A stretch of DNA of 64,000 nt from an uncultured Synergistales bacterium. Its GTDB lineage: Bacteria; Synergistota; Synergistia; Synergistales; Aminobacteriaceae. The translations under genes and the position numbers were made by a program. The stretch covers positions 1 through 64,000 of the forward strand of contig CAJOGI010000002.1 in NCBI GenBank assembly GCA_905234075.1. Reading direction: 5' to 3'. Under the pieces are notes generated by a model. The model saw only the letters and a list, made by a program, of their open reading frames with translations, did no database searches and was not told where the DNA came from. Below, piece by piece: positions 44,602 through 52,301 of this stretch. The number at the start of each line of letters is the position of its first letter. Position 1 is the stretch's first letter.

Positions 44602-44817
44602 ATGAAGAAAATAATTTATGTTGAGGGCATGGGCTGTCAGAACTGTGTCAAACACGTGAAAGAGGCTCTTGAAAATCTTGACGGCGTTACGGGCGCAGAA
44701 GTCAGCCTCGAAAAAAATACAGCGGTCATTAATTTCACAAAAGAAATTTCCGACGAAGCTATCAAATCTGCGATTGACGAGGCAGGCTACGACGTAACGA
44801 AAATCGAAGCGGCATGA
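44602..44817 (+). CDS. Heavy-metal-associated (CopZ-like) protein
   Basis: A 71-residue ferredoxin-like domain with the metal motif GMGCQNCVKHV (residues 9-19), a C-x-x-C that binds Cu(I) or Zn. It resembles copper chaperones and the metal domains of P-type ATPases, but no copper pump or regulator is nearby. It lies seven bases after cstA and so is probably in the same operon. Confidence 0.85.
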   Translation: MKKIIYVEGMGCQNCVKHVKEALENLDGVTGAEVSLEKNTAVINFTKEISDEAIKSAIDEAGYDVTKIEAA

Positions 44818-44855
44818 TATAATAAGCGCGTACTACTTTGAAAATGTTGTTGTTA

Positions 44856-44883
44856 TTGTTAACTTACATTTGTGTTATATAAT
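44856..44883 (+). promoter_or_regulatory. Promoter followed at once by a terminator
   Basis: TTGTTA (44856-44861) and TATAAT (44878-44883), 16 bases apart, would start transcription near 44890, only about 45 bases before the end of the strong terminator at 44897-44937. Confidence 0.4.
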
Positions 44884-44896
44884 CCTTACGTTTAGA

Positions 44897-44937
44897 TTTT
44901 TCCCTTGCGACAAAAATCGCGGGGGAAAAATTTTTTT
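44897..44937 (+). terminator. Strong Rho-independent terminator
   Basis: TTTTTCCC (44897-44904) pairs with GGGAAAAA (44923-44930), with an inner GCGA/TCGC, and seven T follow. It would end the cstA transcript or the short transcript from 44890. Confidence 0.75.
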
Positions 44938-45042
44938 GGGGACTACAATGGGGACTACAAAGATCTTAAATTTTTTCAGCCTTCATAAATTTCTACGAGG
45001 CAGCAAAAAAAAATAAGAATCAAAAATTTTTTCGCGCTCTCT
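44931..45042 (+). repeat. ACTACA-type intergenic repeat, copy B
   Basis: TTTTTTTGGGGACTACA is repeated as GGGGACTACA 12 bases later, then A/T-rich sequence with TTCTACGAGGCAGC and AAAAATTTTTTCGCGCTCTC. The first 29 bases are the exact reverse complement of 6036-6064 (copy A). It lies about 140 bases upstream of rplU. Confidence 0.7.
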
Positions 45043-45074
45043 AAAAAAATCATGCTATAAAAATTAAACTTCTC

Positions 45075-45083
45075 TGTTATAAT
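45075..45083 (+). promoter_or_regulatory. Extended -10 promoter of the rplU operon
   Basis: TGTTATAAT, about 100 bases upstream of the rplU start. No clear -35 box. Confidence 0.5.
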
Positions 45084-45110
45084 TCTTTCGCAAATAATTC
45101 GCGCATGAAC

Positions 45111-45158
45111 AAGGCAGTTTTATAATCATTCGGATAAAAAATCCCCGTGAGCCTTTTT
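45111..45158 (+). promoter_or_regulatory. Hairpin in the rplU (L21) leader
   Basis: AAGGC (45111-45115) and GCCTT (45151-45155) enclose a smaller GGAT-AAAAA-ATCC hairpin and are followed by T. In Bacillus the L21 gene has a structured autoregulatory leader; this could be its equivalent or a simple attenuator. Confidence 0.4.
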
Positions 45159-45180
45159 CAGCGTAAGGAGGAAAAATTTT

Positions 45181-45495
45181 ATGTACGCAGTAATCGAAAC
45201 AGGCGGCAAACAATACCGCGCAAGTGTCGGCGATAAGTTCAGAGTCGAGAAAATTCCCGGCGAGACAAGCACCGAAGTTGTTTTTGATAAAATTCTCGCT
45301 GTCGGCGGCGAAGGCACTGAAACAAAATTCGGCGATCCCTACGTAACGGGCGCAAGAGTTACGGCTGAGATAATCAAGCAGGCTCGTGCTGATAAAGTTC
45401 TCGTGTTCAAATACAAGAGCAAAAAGAACATCAGAAAAATGCGCGGCCACAGACAGTATTACACCGAAGTCGTAATTAGAAATATCGAAGCGTAA
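45181..45495 (+). CDS. rplU: Ribosomal protein L21
   Basis: A 104-residue 50S protein starting MYAVIETGGKQYRASVGDKF, with GATVTAEI-like VTGARVTAEIIKQARADKVL and the basic KYKSKKNIRKMRGHRQYYTE near the end, all diagnostic of L21. It binds 23S rRNA. TAAGGAGG sits ideally upstream. First gene of the classical rplU-prp-rpmA-obg cluster. Confidence 0.97.
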   Translation: MYAVIETGGKQYRASVGDKFRVEKIPGETSTEVVFDKILAVGGEGTETKFGDPYVTGARVTAEIIKQARADKVLVFKYKSKKNIRKMRGHRQYYTEVVIRNIEA

Positions 45496-45501
45496 AGTCT
45501 C

Positions 45502-45828
45502 TTGATTGAAATAACTCTTTTCTATCAGGAAGAAAATTTAATCGGGATTGAAAGCAAAGGCCATTCAGGTTACGCCGAGAGGGGCAGTGATGTTGTTTGT
45601 GCTGCTGTGAGTGTTTTGATGCAGTCTTTAATTTTAGGGCTGTCGGCTATTGCTCAGGTCAACGGGCTTAATTGCGACGTTGATAAAAAAATTCCTTTGA
45701 TACGTTTAGCTTGGCCTAAGGAACAGAGCGAAAAAATTTCGCTTTTAACCCGGACTGCGGCGGAATCATTAAAGGTTATTGCCGAAGAAAATCCCGATTA
45801 TGTGAAAGTTCATACGGAGGAATTTTAA
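45502..45828 (+). CDS. prp: Ribosomal-processing cysteine protease Prp
   Basis: A 108-residue protein starting at TTG (45502). The catalytic pair is His21 in [13 protein letters not shown] and Cys33 in [10 protein letters not shown], matching the H22/C34 pair of S. aureus Prp. Prp removes the N-terminal extension of ribosomal protein L27, and the neighbouring rpmA product does carry that extension. Located between rplU and rpmA, as in Firmicutes, with gaps of six and two bases. Confidence 0.92.
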   Translation: MIEITLFYQEENLIGIESKGHSGYAERGSDVVCAAVSVLMQSLILGLSAIAQVNGLNCDVDKKIPLIRLAWPKEQSEKISLLTRTAAESLKVIAEENPDYVKVHTEEF

Positions 45829-45830
45829 CA

Positions 45831-46115
45831 ATGAAATTTACTTTTGATTTACAGTTTTTTGCGCACAAGAAGGGGCAGGGAAGCTCAACCAACGGACGCG
45901 ACAGCCAGCCGAAGTATCGCGGAATTAAAGTCTTCGCTGGTCAGACCGTCAACGCCGGAAGCATTTTAGTCAGGCAGTGCGGAACTAAGGTACACCCCGG
46001 CAAGCATGTCGGACTCGGACGCGACTTCACTTTATTTGCGCTCGTTCCCGGCAAGGTCAGCTATCACACAAGCCGTTCAAGAAAATTCGTCTCAATCGTA
46101 CCTGAAGAGAATTAA
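45831..46115 (+). CDS. rpmA: Ribosomal protein L27 with cleavable N-terminus
   Basis: A 94-residue 50S protein. The mature domain [20 protein letters not shown] with [20 protein letters not shown] is standard. It begins with [10 protein letters not shown], the extension cut by Prp after LQFF in S. aureus, which leaves AHKKG at the peptidyl transferase centre. It follows prp by two bases. The extension means L27 cannot function until processed. Confidence 0.96.
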   Translation: MKFTFDLQFFAHKKGQGSSTNGRDSQPKYRGIKVFAGQTVNAGSILVRQCGTKVHPGKHVGLGRDFTLFALVPGKVSYHTSRSRKFVSIVPEEN

Positions 46116-46137
46116 TAATTTAGGAATGAGTGATGAG

Positions 46138-46160
46138 CCTGCCTTTGGCAGGTATTTTTT
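46138..46160 (+). terminator. Palindrome with T run between rpmA and obg
   Basis: CCTGCC-TTT-GGCAGG (46138-46152) followed by TATTTTTTTT is a perfect short terminator only 10 bases before the obg start. It is preceded by TAGGAATGAGTGATGAG, a degenerate heptamer, so it resembles the combination at 16350-16394. Confidence 0.6.
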
Positions 46161-46170
46161 TTAATTTAAC

Positions 46171-47472
46171 ATGAAATTTGTAGATATTGCAGAAATTTTT
46201 GTAAGGGCCGGGCGCGGAGGCAACGGTGCATTAAGTTTCCGCCGTGAAAAATTTGTCCCTAAGGGAGGCCCGGACGGTGCTGACGGAGGCAAGGGCGGCG
46301 ATGTTATTATCGAAGCGGTCGGCGGTGTTGTAACCCTTGCAGACTTTGAATATGACAGACGCTTTCAGGCAGGACACGCCGGGCACGGCTCAGGTGCAAT
46401 GAGGACGGGAGCGAACGGCGAGGATTTGAAAATTTTTGTGCCCTGCGGAACTTTAATAAAGGACGCGGACAATGACGAAATATTAGCCGACTTAGTAGAG
46501 CCCGGACAAAATTTTATAGCGGCTCACGGCGGAAGGGGCGGCAAGGGCAACGCTCATTTTGCTAACTCAGCTAGACGCGCTCCGAAATTTGCAGAGAAGG
46601 GCGATCCGGGCGAAGAAAGAAATTTAATTCTAGAACTCAAATTAATTGCCGATGTCGGGCTTGCGGGTTTCCCTAACGCCGGAAAATCGAGCATACTCGC
46701 GGCTATCAGCGGAGCAAAGCCGAAAATAGCAGGCTATCCCTTCACAACTCTGTCGCCTAATTTAGGCGTGCTTGCTGTCGATGATGCTAAAGTCGTTATA
46801 GCGGACCTGCCCGGACTTATCGAAGGAGCGCACGAGGGAAAGGGGCTTGGCCTTCAATTTTTGAGGCACGTTGAGCGCACGAGAATTTTATTGCACGTCA
46901 TAGACCTGTCGCAGGAAAATCCTGTTGAAACTTTTCACGCGCTTATTAACGAGTTCAAAGAGTACGGAGCAAATTTAGCCTCAAGGCCGTGTATCGTCAT
47001 AGGCAATAAAATCGACATTGAAGGCACTGAAAAAAATTCTGAATTATTACGCGCCGAAGCCGAAAAAAATTCCATGAGTTATATGGCCGTCAGCGCGTTG
47101 TCCGGCGAAAATATCCCGGAATTAATAAAAAATGTTGCTGACCTCGTGAGAAAAACTCCGCCCGTAAAACTTGATTACGATGTCAATGAATTAATAGAGC
47201 TTACGCCGAAAAAAGTTTCGCGCAGAGCATCACGCGAGCCCGTGAGAATTATTAAACAGTCCGACGGAAGTTTCAGGGTCGAGCATGAAAATTTTGAAAA
47301 GGCCGTGTCGCGCATTAACTTTGAACACGAGGACGCTCTTCAAAAATTCTCGCGCTTGTTAAAATCCTTGAGCGTTGAGGAAGCACTAGAGGCCGCAGGA
47401 GCGCAGGAGGGCGACAAAGTTTATATAGGCGATATTGAATTTGATTTTGAGCCGGAAACGGTTGTCAGGTAG
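46171..47472 (+). CDS. obg: GTPase Obg/CgtA
   Basis: A 433-residue ribosome-assembly GTPase. The glycine-rich Obg fold occupies 1-158 (FVRAGRGGNGALSFRREKF), the G domain has GFPNAGKSS, a DLPGLIEGAHEGKGLG switch and NKID, and a C-terminal OCT domain is present (about 350-420). It acts in late 50S maturation and stress control. The final AGG and TAG stop codon come from the TAGGAGT repeat that starts here. The gap of 55 bases to rpmA includes a terminator-like palindrome. Confidence 0.95.
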   Translation: MKFVDIAEIFVRAGRGGNGALSFRREKFVPKGGPDGADGGKGGDVIIEAVGGVVTLADFEYDRRFQAGHAGHGSGAMRTGANGEDLKIFVPCGTLIKDADNDEILADLVEPGQNFIAAHGGRGGKGNAHFANSARRAPKFAEKGDPGEERNLILELKLIADVGLAGFPNAGKSSILAAISGAKPKIAGYPFTTLSPNLGVLAVDDAKVVIADLPGLIEGAHEGKGLGLQFLRHVERTRILLHVIDLSQENPVETFHALINEFKEYGANLASRPCIVIGNKIDIEGTEKNSELLRAEAEKNSMSYMAVSALSGENIPELIKNVADLVRKTPPVKLDYDVNELIELTPKKVSRRASREPVRIIKQSDGSFRVEHENFEKAVSRINFEHEDALQKFSRLLKSLSVEEALEAAGAQEGDKVYIGDIEFDFEPETVVR

Positions 47473-47498
47473 GAGTTAGGAGGTAGGAGGTAGGAATG
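47466..47498 (+). repeat. Heptamer array at the obg 3' end
   Basis: CAGGTAGGAGT TAGGAGG TAGGAGG TAGGAATG. The obg stop codon is the first TAG of the array. Confidence 0.75.
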
Positions 47499-47563
47499 AA
47501 AGAAGGACAAAAAATTTTCTCTTCATTAGCTGCCGTAAAAAATTTAATAATTAAAATAACGAC

Positions 47564-48157
47564 ATGAAAACGGGAATAATGGGAGGAACTTTTGACCCGA
47601 TACACTACGGACATTTATTAGCAGCTGAAGAGGCGCGGAGAAATTTATCGCTCGACAGAATTATTTTTGTCCCGACGGGCGATCCGCCGTATAAACGCGA
47701 TCATAATATAACGCCGGCTGAAGACAGATACGCGATGACACTTTTAGCTACGGGCGGTGTGCTTGAGTATTCAGTCTCAAGACTTGAAATCGATAGGAAA
47801 GAAGAGACTCACACGGTAGATACTTTGAGAGAATTTATAAGCGCAGGGACAAAACCGGAGAATTTATTTTTTATAACGGGCCTTGACGCTATGCTCTCGA
47901 TAACTTCATGGTTTGAATATAAAAAAATTCCTGAGCTCTGCACGCTCGTTACGGCTCGGAGACCCGGCTACCCCGTCAGCGGAATTGAAACACTGCCCAA
48001 ATTTATAAGAGATAAGTTAAAATATATCGAGATACCGCAGTTCGCAATATCAAGCACAGAAATCCGCGAACGCGCAAGAGACGGACGGGGCATAAGATTT
48101 TTAGTGCCGCACCTCGTCGAGATATACATAGAGTCAAATAATCTTTATAAAAAATAA
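47564..48157 (+). CDS. nadD: Nicotinate-nucleotide adenylyltransferase
   Basis: A 197-residue nucleotidyltransferase making deamido-NAD from nicotinate mononucleotide and ATP. IMGGTFDPIHYGHLLAAEEA holds the H-x-G-H motif, and ISSTEIRERARDGRGIRFLV is the second catalytic signature (ISST-x-I-R). Length is normal. The usual rplU-rpmA-obg-nadD order is kept, with an LCP gene following by five bases instead of rsfS. Confidence 0.93.
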   Translation: MKTGIMGGTFDPIHYGHLLAAEEARRNLSLDRIIFVPTGDPPYKRDHNITPAEDRYAMTLLATGGVLEYSVSRLEIDRKEETHTVDTLREFISAGTKPENLFFITGLDAMLSITSWFEYKKIPELCTLVTARRPGYPVSGIETLPKFIRDKLKYIEIPQFAISSTEIRERARDGRGIRFLVPHLVEIYIESNNLYKK

Positions 48158-48183
48158 AAGCAGTGAGGAGTTATAAAAATTCA

Positions 48184-49572
48184 ATGAGAACATTAAAAAT
48201 TCTTGGAATAATTTTTATGGTGATTGCGTCAACCATAGGAGGAGCGGCTTTCCGTTTAATGGAAGTCTTGAACGACCCTAATCCGCTTCCTATTCCAAAA
48301 CTTCAGCCGAAAAATAATAACGTTCAGGCCAAGCCCGGCGCAGGAAAAATTATATCCGGCGATGATAACTTAGCCGTAGCTGAAGCACCGGAGGCAGCAA
48401 CGCAGTCAGGAACACCCCGAAGCAGCGTTAATGTTTTAGTCGTGGGGCTTGATAACGTTGACGGAGGCTCACGGACCGACGCTATCGCGCTTGCTATCTT
48501 TGACGCTGAAAATTCCGGCCTGCGAATTGCCTCAATACCGAGAGACTCTCGCGTATATATTCCCGGACACGGCTGGGATAAAATTAATCACGCTTACGTT
48601 TTCGGGGGCATTAATTTATTGCGCGAGACACTCGTAAATTTGACGGGTATTCCGATTGATTACTTTGTGAAGGTGAGTTACAACAGCTTTCCGAGAATTA
48701 TTGACGCTATCGGCGGCGTTGACATTTACGTAGAAAAAAAACTGCAATACAACGATTACTCAGGCAAATTATTTATTAACATTCCAAAGGGCCAGCAGCA
48801 TATGGACGGAAAAACGGCATTAGGCTATGTGAGATTTAGACATGACCCGCTAGGCGACATCGGGCGCGTGAAAAGACAGCAGAAATTTATTGACATAGTC
48901 ATGCAGAAAATTAAATCGCCTTCGATAATTACGAAGATCCCGACGCTTGTCGCTGAAATAATCAATGCTTTGGACACCGATCTTGCGCCGCTAGACGCTC
49001 TAAAATTAGTTCAGTTTGCAAATTCTCTTCCGCCCGACAGAATTACAATGTTCATGGCTCCGGGCAAGACGGGCTTCAGCAAAAATATAAGCTACTGGAT
49101 TTTAGATAACAATGCTTTTTCTTTACAGCTTGCCGCGAAACTTCCGCCGAGCGAAGCTGCAGAGACGACAGAGCCTGTAAATCTTGACTTAACGCCTGCC
49201 GCTGACAGGACATCAGTTTATTTTGACAGCGATAAACTTGACGAACTCAGAAGCAAAATCATGAGCATCAGAATTTTGAACGGCGACGGCGAAAAAGGAA
49301 TAGGCAAAAGAGCCTCGCAGATCTTTCAGAAAATCGGAATTGAAGTCCCCTACACGGGCAACGCCCGGCACTATGACTACAGAGCATGTAATATAATTTA
49401 TCCGCCCGACGGCGACGACGCTGTGAAAGAAGGCGCGGCGGCTCTCGCGGAACTCTGCGGAATTACTAACGAGCGTTTAGTCCACCCGGACAGAACGGCA
49501 ACATCGTTGACTTTAATTCTTGGGCACGATAAGGAAGAACTTTTCAGAAGACTCGAAAATATTAACAGCTAA
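48184..49572 (+). CDS. LCP-family protein (LytR-CpsA-Psr) with LytR_C domain
   Basis: About 462 residues from ATG 48184; the GTG at 48163 is part of the AGTGAGGAG ribosome site. One membrane helix (about 5-25) is followed by a linker and an LCP catalytic domain: VNVLVVGLDNVDGGSRTDAI, RIASIPRDSRVYIPGHGWDK with KINHAYVFGG, and YVRFRHDPLGDIGRVKRQQK. LCP enzymes attach glycopolymers to peptidoglycan, surprising in a diderm but seen in several. The C-terminal 150 residues (SIRILNGDGEKGIGKRASQI) are a LytR_C domain. Substrate is unknown. Confidence 0.86.
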   Translation: MRTLKILGIIFMVIASTIGGAAFRLMEVLNDPNPLPIPKLQPKNNNVQAKPGAGKIISGDDNLAVAEAPEAATQSGTPRSSVNVLVVGLDNVDGGSRTDAIALAIFDAENSGLRIASIPRDSRVYIPGHGWDKINHAYVFGGINLLRETLVNLTGIPIDYFVKVSYNSFPRIIDAIGGVDIYVEKKLQYNDYSGKLFINIPKGQQHMDGKTALGYVRFRHDPLGDIGRVKRQQKFIDIVMQKIKSPSIITKIPTLVAEIINALDTDLAPLDALKLVQFANSLPPDRITMFMAPGKTGFSKNISYWILDNNAFSLQLAAKLPPSEAAETTEPVNLDLTPAADRTSVYFDSDKLDELRSKIMSIRILNGDGEKGIGKRASQIFQKIGIEVPYTGNARHYDYRACNIIYPPDGDDAVKEGAAALAELCGITNERLVHPDRTATSLTLILGHDKEELFRRLENINS

Positions 49573-49578
49573 AAAAAA

Positions 49579-49619
49579 ATTAGGAGTGAGGAGTTAAATT
49601 TCCTGCTCCTAATTTTTTG
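49579..49619 (+). terminator. Heptamer-derived terminator after the LCP gene
   Basis: ATTAGGAG (49579-49586) pairs perfectly with CTCCTAAT (49606-49613) and T follow. Its 5' arm and the adjoining TGAGGAGTTA are TAGGAGT-type repeats. Confidence 0.75.
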
Positions 49620-49633
49620 AAAATAAAAATTTA

Positions 49634-49642
49634 TGCTATAAT
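49634..49642 (+). promoter_or_regulatory. Extended -10 promoter
   Basis: TGCTATAAT, identical to the box at 6144. Transcription would start near 49649, just before the long hairpin at 49660. Confidence 0.5.
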
Positions 49643-49648
49643 GCAGAA

Positions 49649-49692
49649 AACCGTTAGAAGCCCACACGCGACGTTAGAAGCGTGTGGGCGGT
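49649..49692 (+). ncRNA. Long hairpin with repeated CGTTAGAAGC in the leader of the OB-fold gene
   Basis: GCCCACACGC (49660-49669) pairs perfectly with GCGTGTGGGC (49680-49689), a 10-bp stem with a 10-base loop. The decamer CGTTAGAAGC occurs both before the stem and in the loop and its closing bases. No T run follows, so it is probably a leader structure of the gene at 49734. Confidence 0.4.
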
Positions 49693-49733
49693 GTTATTGT
49701 TGCTTATTATAAAAACGTTGTTGTGTAAAAGGA

Positions 49734-50132
49734 ATGGAAGTATTTAATTTGGATATTATGTTAGTTACGGCACTTTTTATCGCTGTTGCACTGGGAGTAT
49801 TTTTTTTCATTTATTTTTTTGTGTATCGAAGACTTGATAAATTTGACGAAAGGCCGCTCGAAATTTCTTTAGAGCAGTTGACTTATGAATATAGCTCAAA
49901 TAAAGATTTAGCACGGCAAAAATTTAATAATAAATTTCTCGAAGTTACGGGGAAAATTTCTCAAATTACATACAACGGCGAAGAATATGTCATGACACTT
50001 TACCCTGATTTTAACTGCTATTTCAAATATGCAAACTTCCCTATAGTTCTTCTCGAAGGCGAAATAATAACGGTAAAAGGAATTTTTTTTGATAACGGGA
50101 ATTTACGGGGCTTGAAAAGATGTTCCGTGTAA
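49734..50132 (+). CDS. Small membrane-anchored OB-fold (tRNA_anti-like) protein
   Basis: Up to 132 residues. A membrane helix (about 9-32, MLVTALFIAVALGVFFFIYF) precedes a soluble domain with EISLEQLTYEYSSNKDLARQ, KFNNKFLEVTGKISQITYNG and GEIITVKGIFF. The pattern L-x-x-x-Y-x-x-N-x-x-x-A-x-x-K-Y/F-x-x-K-x-x-x-V-x-G-x-I resembles the tRNA_anti-like OB-fold family of unknown function. The start is uncertain: ATG 49734 touches the AAAGGA, while TTG 49749 or ATG 49758 are alternatives. No partner is adjacent. Confidence 0.6.
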   Translation: MEVFNLDIMLVTALFIAVALGVFFFIYFFVYRRLDKFDERPLEISLEQLTYEYSSNKDLARQKFNNKFLEVTGKISQITYNGEEYVMTLYPDFNCYFKYANFPIVLLEGEIITVKGIFFDNGNLRGLKRCSV

Positions 50133-50181
50133 TTCATAAATAAATTAGCAACTTCTGTTGCGCCTTTCCACTTTCCACATG

Positions 50182-50217
50182 CAGACCCTCTGAATTTTTT
50201 TCAGGGGGGTCTTTTTG
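50182..50217 (+). terminator. Terminator between the OB-fold gene and apbE
   Basis: AGACCC (50183-50188) pairs with GGGTCT (50207-50212), with inner CTGA/TCAG, and T follow. It lies 50 bases after the stop codon. Confidence 0.75.
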
Positions 50218-50223
50218 TAATTC

Positions 50224-51255
50224 TTAAATATTAAATTTCATTTTATATTTTGCGTGCGATATAACTCCGCGTAAATTTTCGCTCGCTGAAATTTCCGCGC
50301 CTCCTTCGTTATAGCGAATGAATATCACTCCGAGTTCATCAGGAATATTTTTTAACATTGCGATTGATTTTTCATAACCCGAAGCCATAAACGCCGTAGC
50401 CAGTCCGTCCGCTAGACTCCCGTCCGGCGTAACGACAGTAACTGAAAGTAAATCATTCGTTATGGATTTTCCCGTCTTTGCGTCAAAAAAGTGAGTGTAT
50501 TTTTTTCCGTTGACTGTCTTAAATCTTTCATAGCCTCCCGAAGTTATTACTGACGTGTCGTGAACGCTCAAGACCAGCGCAGGCTCTCCGTAGGGGCTCG
50601 TGGGATTTCTAACGCCTATGTTCCAGTTTGAGTCGTCAGGTTTTTTGCCGATCACGTAAATATTTCCGCCCAAGTCGATTAAAGCCGAGCTGATTTTATT
50701 TTCCTTGAGCAGTGCCGCTATTCTGTCGCTCGCGTAGCCTTTAGCTATTCCGCCTAAATCTAAAACACAGCCGGATTTTTTCAAAAAAATTTTTTCGCCG
50801 TCAATTTCAAGATTTTTAATGCCGCTCAATTTTACAGCCGCGTCGAGGCTCGCCGGGCTTGGAATGAAACTGCCCCCCTGATTAATTTTCCATAAGCGCG
50901 TTACGGGGCCGATAAGAGGATTAAAAACTCCGCCGGTGAGTTCATAAACACGCAAAGAATTTTTCACAACGTCAACGACTTCTGACGGGACTTTGACCGA
51001 TTCAGCTCCGGCCATAGAATTTATTTTAGAAATGTCCGAAGATAAATTGTACATTGAAAGCTCTTTATCGAGTCTGCTTAATAAATTGAAAGCATCGTCT
51101 AAAATTTTTTCGTCCTTCGCGTAAACGCTCATGCGAATTAGAGTATTCATAGAAAAGCCTTCGCGTGTATAACGTTCGTTTGCCTGACTTCTTAATGAAA
51201 GAGATACAAGACCGCATAAAATTAAAATTAACGCAAAAAAAATTTTTTTTCTCAT
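50224..51255 (-). CDS. apbE: FAD:protein FMN transferase (ApbE)
   Basis: A 343-residue exported flavin transferase that links FMN covalently to threonine in partner proteins such as Rnf or Nqr subunits. A signal peptide or anchor (KKIFFALILILCGLVSLSL) lies at the N-terminus. Family motifs are DKELSMYNLSSDISKIN, GVFNPLIGPVTRLW, VLDLGGIAKGYASDRI and ALIDLGGNIYVIGKKP with TSGGYERF. It ends 7 bases after the terminator arm. No Rnf, Nqr or FMN-binding target gene is in the window. Confidence 0.9.
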   Translation of the reverse strand: MRKKIFFALILILCGLVSLSLRSQANERYTREGFSMNTLIRMSVYAKDEKILDDAFNLLSRLDKELSMYNLSSDISKINSMAGAESVKVPSEVVDVVKNSLRVYELTGGVFNPLIGPVTRLWKINQGGSFIPSPASLDAAVKLSGIKNLEIDGEKIFLKKSGCVLDLGGIAKGYASDRIAALLKENKISSALIDLGGNIYVIGKKPDDSNWNIGVRNPTSPYGEPALVLSVHDTSVITSGGYERFKTVNGKKYTHFFDAKTGKSITNDLLSVTVVTPDGSLADGLATAFMASGYEKSIAMLKNIPDELGVIFIRYNEGGAEISASENLRGVISHAKYKMKFNI

Positions 51256-51339
51256 AAAAGTTACTCCGTCTGAAATTTTTGTTTATTATATAATTTTCGT
51301 TAAGACTAAAAATTTTTAACGAGGGGAGAATTTTTATAA

Positions 51340-52266
51340 ATGGCTTATTACATCGGCGTTGACATCGGCGGAACAAACTTGAAGGCCGGAGTCGTTGACG
51401 GTTTCGGAAAAATCATCAGCGAGGCAAGCGTACCGACAGGAGCGGACAGACCGCAGGACGTAGTTTTACAGGACATCTTAGGGGCTGTGAAAACTTCAAT
51501 CGACGGCGCGAACGTTGACGCAAAAGAAATTAAAGCTGTAGGAATGGGATCGCCCGGCATGATCGACACGACAAACGGGATTGTTATTTACAACAATAAT
51601 TTAGGCTGGCGCGATTTTCACATCGGCGAAAAAATGAGCGCGGCTTTAGGAATACCGGCAAGGCTAGAAAATGACGCGGACGCTGCTGCTCTCGGCGAGG
51701 TTGTCGCAGGAAGTGCAAAGGGAGCTAAGAGTGCGTTAATCATCACGCTTGGGACGGGGGTCGGCTCCGGCTTCGTTATCAACGAAAAAATTTTTCCGGG
51801 CTGTGAGTTCGGGCACATGGTCATAGCTTACGGAGGGCGCGAATGTACCTGCGGAAGGCACGGCTGCTTTGAGGCTTACGCTTCGGCAACGGGATTAATT
51901 AACTCGACTAAGGAAGCAATCGCACGCAATCCCGGCGGAATTATGGCGGACATCGCGAAAAAAGAAAACACCGTCAGCGGACACACTGTCTTTGACGCAG
52001 CGGACAAAGGCGACGAAGAGGCCAAGAGAGTTATTGACGAGTACACGGACTATTTAGCCTGCGGACTTGCGAATTTAATTAACGGACTTCAGCCCGAAGT
52101 CGTGAGCATCGGCGGAGGCATCGGCAAACAGGGCGAAAGATTATTAGCTCCCCTGCGCGTGAAGGTTGAGCGCGAAATTTATAAGGGCATGAAACTTCCG
52201 AAAATCGTGAGCTGTACGCTTGGCTACAAGGCCGGGTTAATCGGCGCGGCTATGTCGGTCAGGTAG
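51340..52266 (+). CDS. ROK-family sugar kinase (glucokinase type)
   Basis: A 308-residue kinase. YYIGVDIGGTNLKAGVVDGF is the ATP loop, ARLENDADAAALGEVVAGSA carries the catalytic Asp, and the zinc/ROK signature CTCGRHGCFEAYASATG follows; GDEEAKRVIDEYTDYLACGL and VVSIGGGIGKQGERLLAPL complete it. It has no helix-turn-helix domain, so it is an enzyme rather than a NagC-type repressor. It likely phosphorylates glucose and feeds Pgm/glycolysis. Stop codon TAG and the last arginine codon derive from the TAGGAGT repeat. Confidence 0.88.
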   Translation: MAYYIGVDIGGTNLKAGVVDGFGKIISEASVPTGADRPQDVVLQDILGAVKTSIDGANVDAKEIKAVGMGSPGMIDTTNGIVIYNNNLGWRDFHIGEKMSAALGIPARLENDADAAALGEVVAGSAKGAKSALIITLGTGVGSGFVINEKIFPGCEFGHMVIAYGGRECTCGRHGCFEAYASATGLINSTKEAIARNPGGIMADIAKKENTVSGHTVFDAADKGDEEAKRVIDEYTDYLACGLANLINGLQPEVVSIGGGIGKQGERLLAPLRVKVEREIYKGMKLPKIVSCTLGYKAGLIGAAMSVR

Positions 52267-52292
52267 GAGTTAGGAATTAGGAGGCAGGAGGT
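52258..52292 (+). repeat. Heptamer array between the ROK and hydrolase genes
   Basis: GTCAGGTAGGAGT TAGGAAT TAGGAGG CAGGAGG. It supplies the ROK stop codon at one end and an AGGAGG ribosome site for the next gene at the other. Confidence 0.75.
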
Positions 52293-52301
52293 AAAAAGAT
52301 T

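Larger units (their letters stand above)
44818..45180 (+). other. Gene-free region before rplU
   Basis: About 360 bases. It contains a promoter-terminator pair (44856-44937), a copy of the ACTACA repeat (44931-45042), the rplU promoter (45075-45083) and the rplU leader with a terminator-like hairpin (45111-45158). No credible reading frame. Confidence 0.6.
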
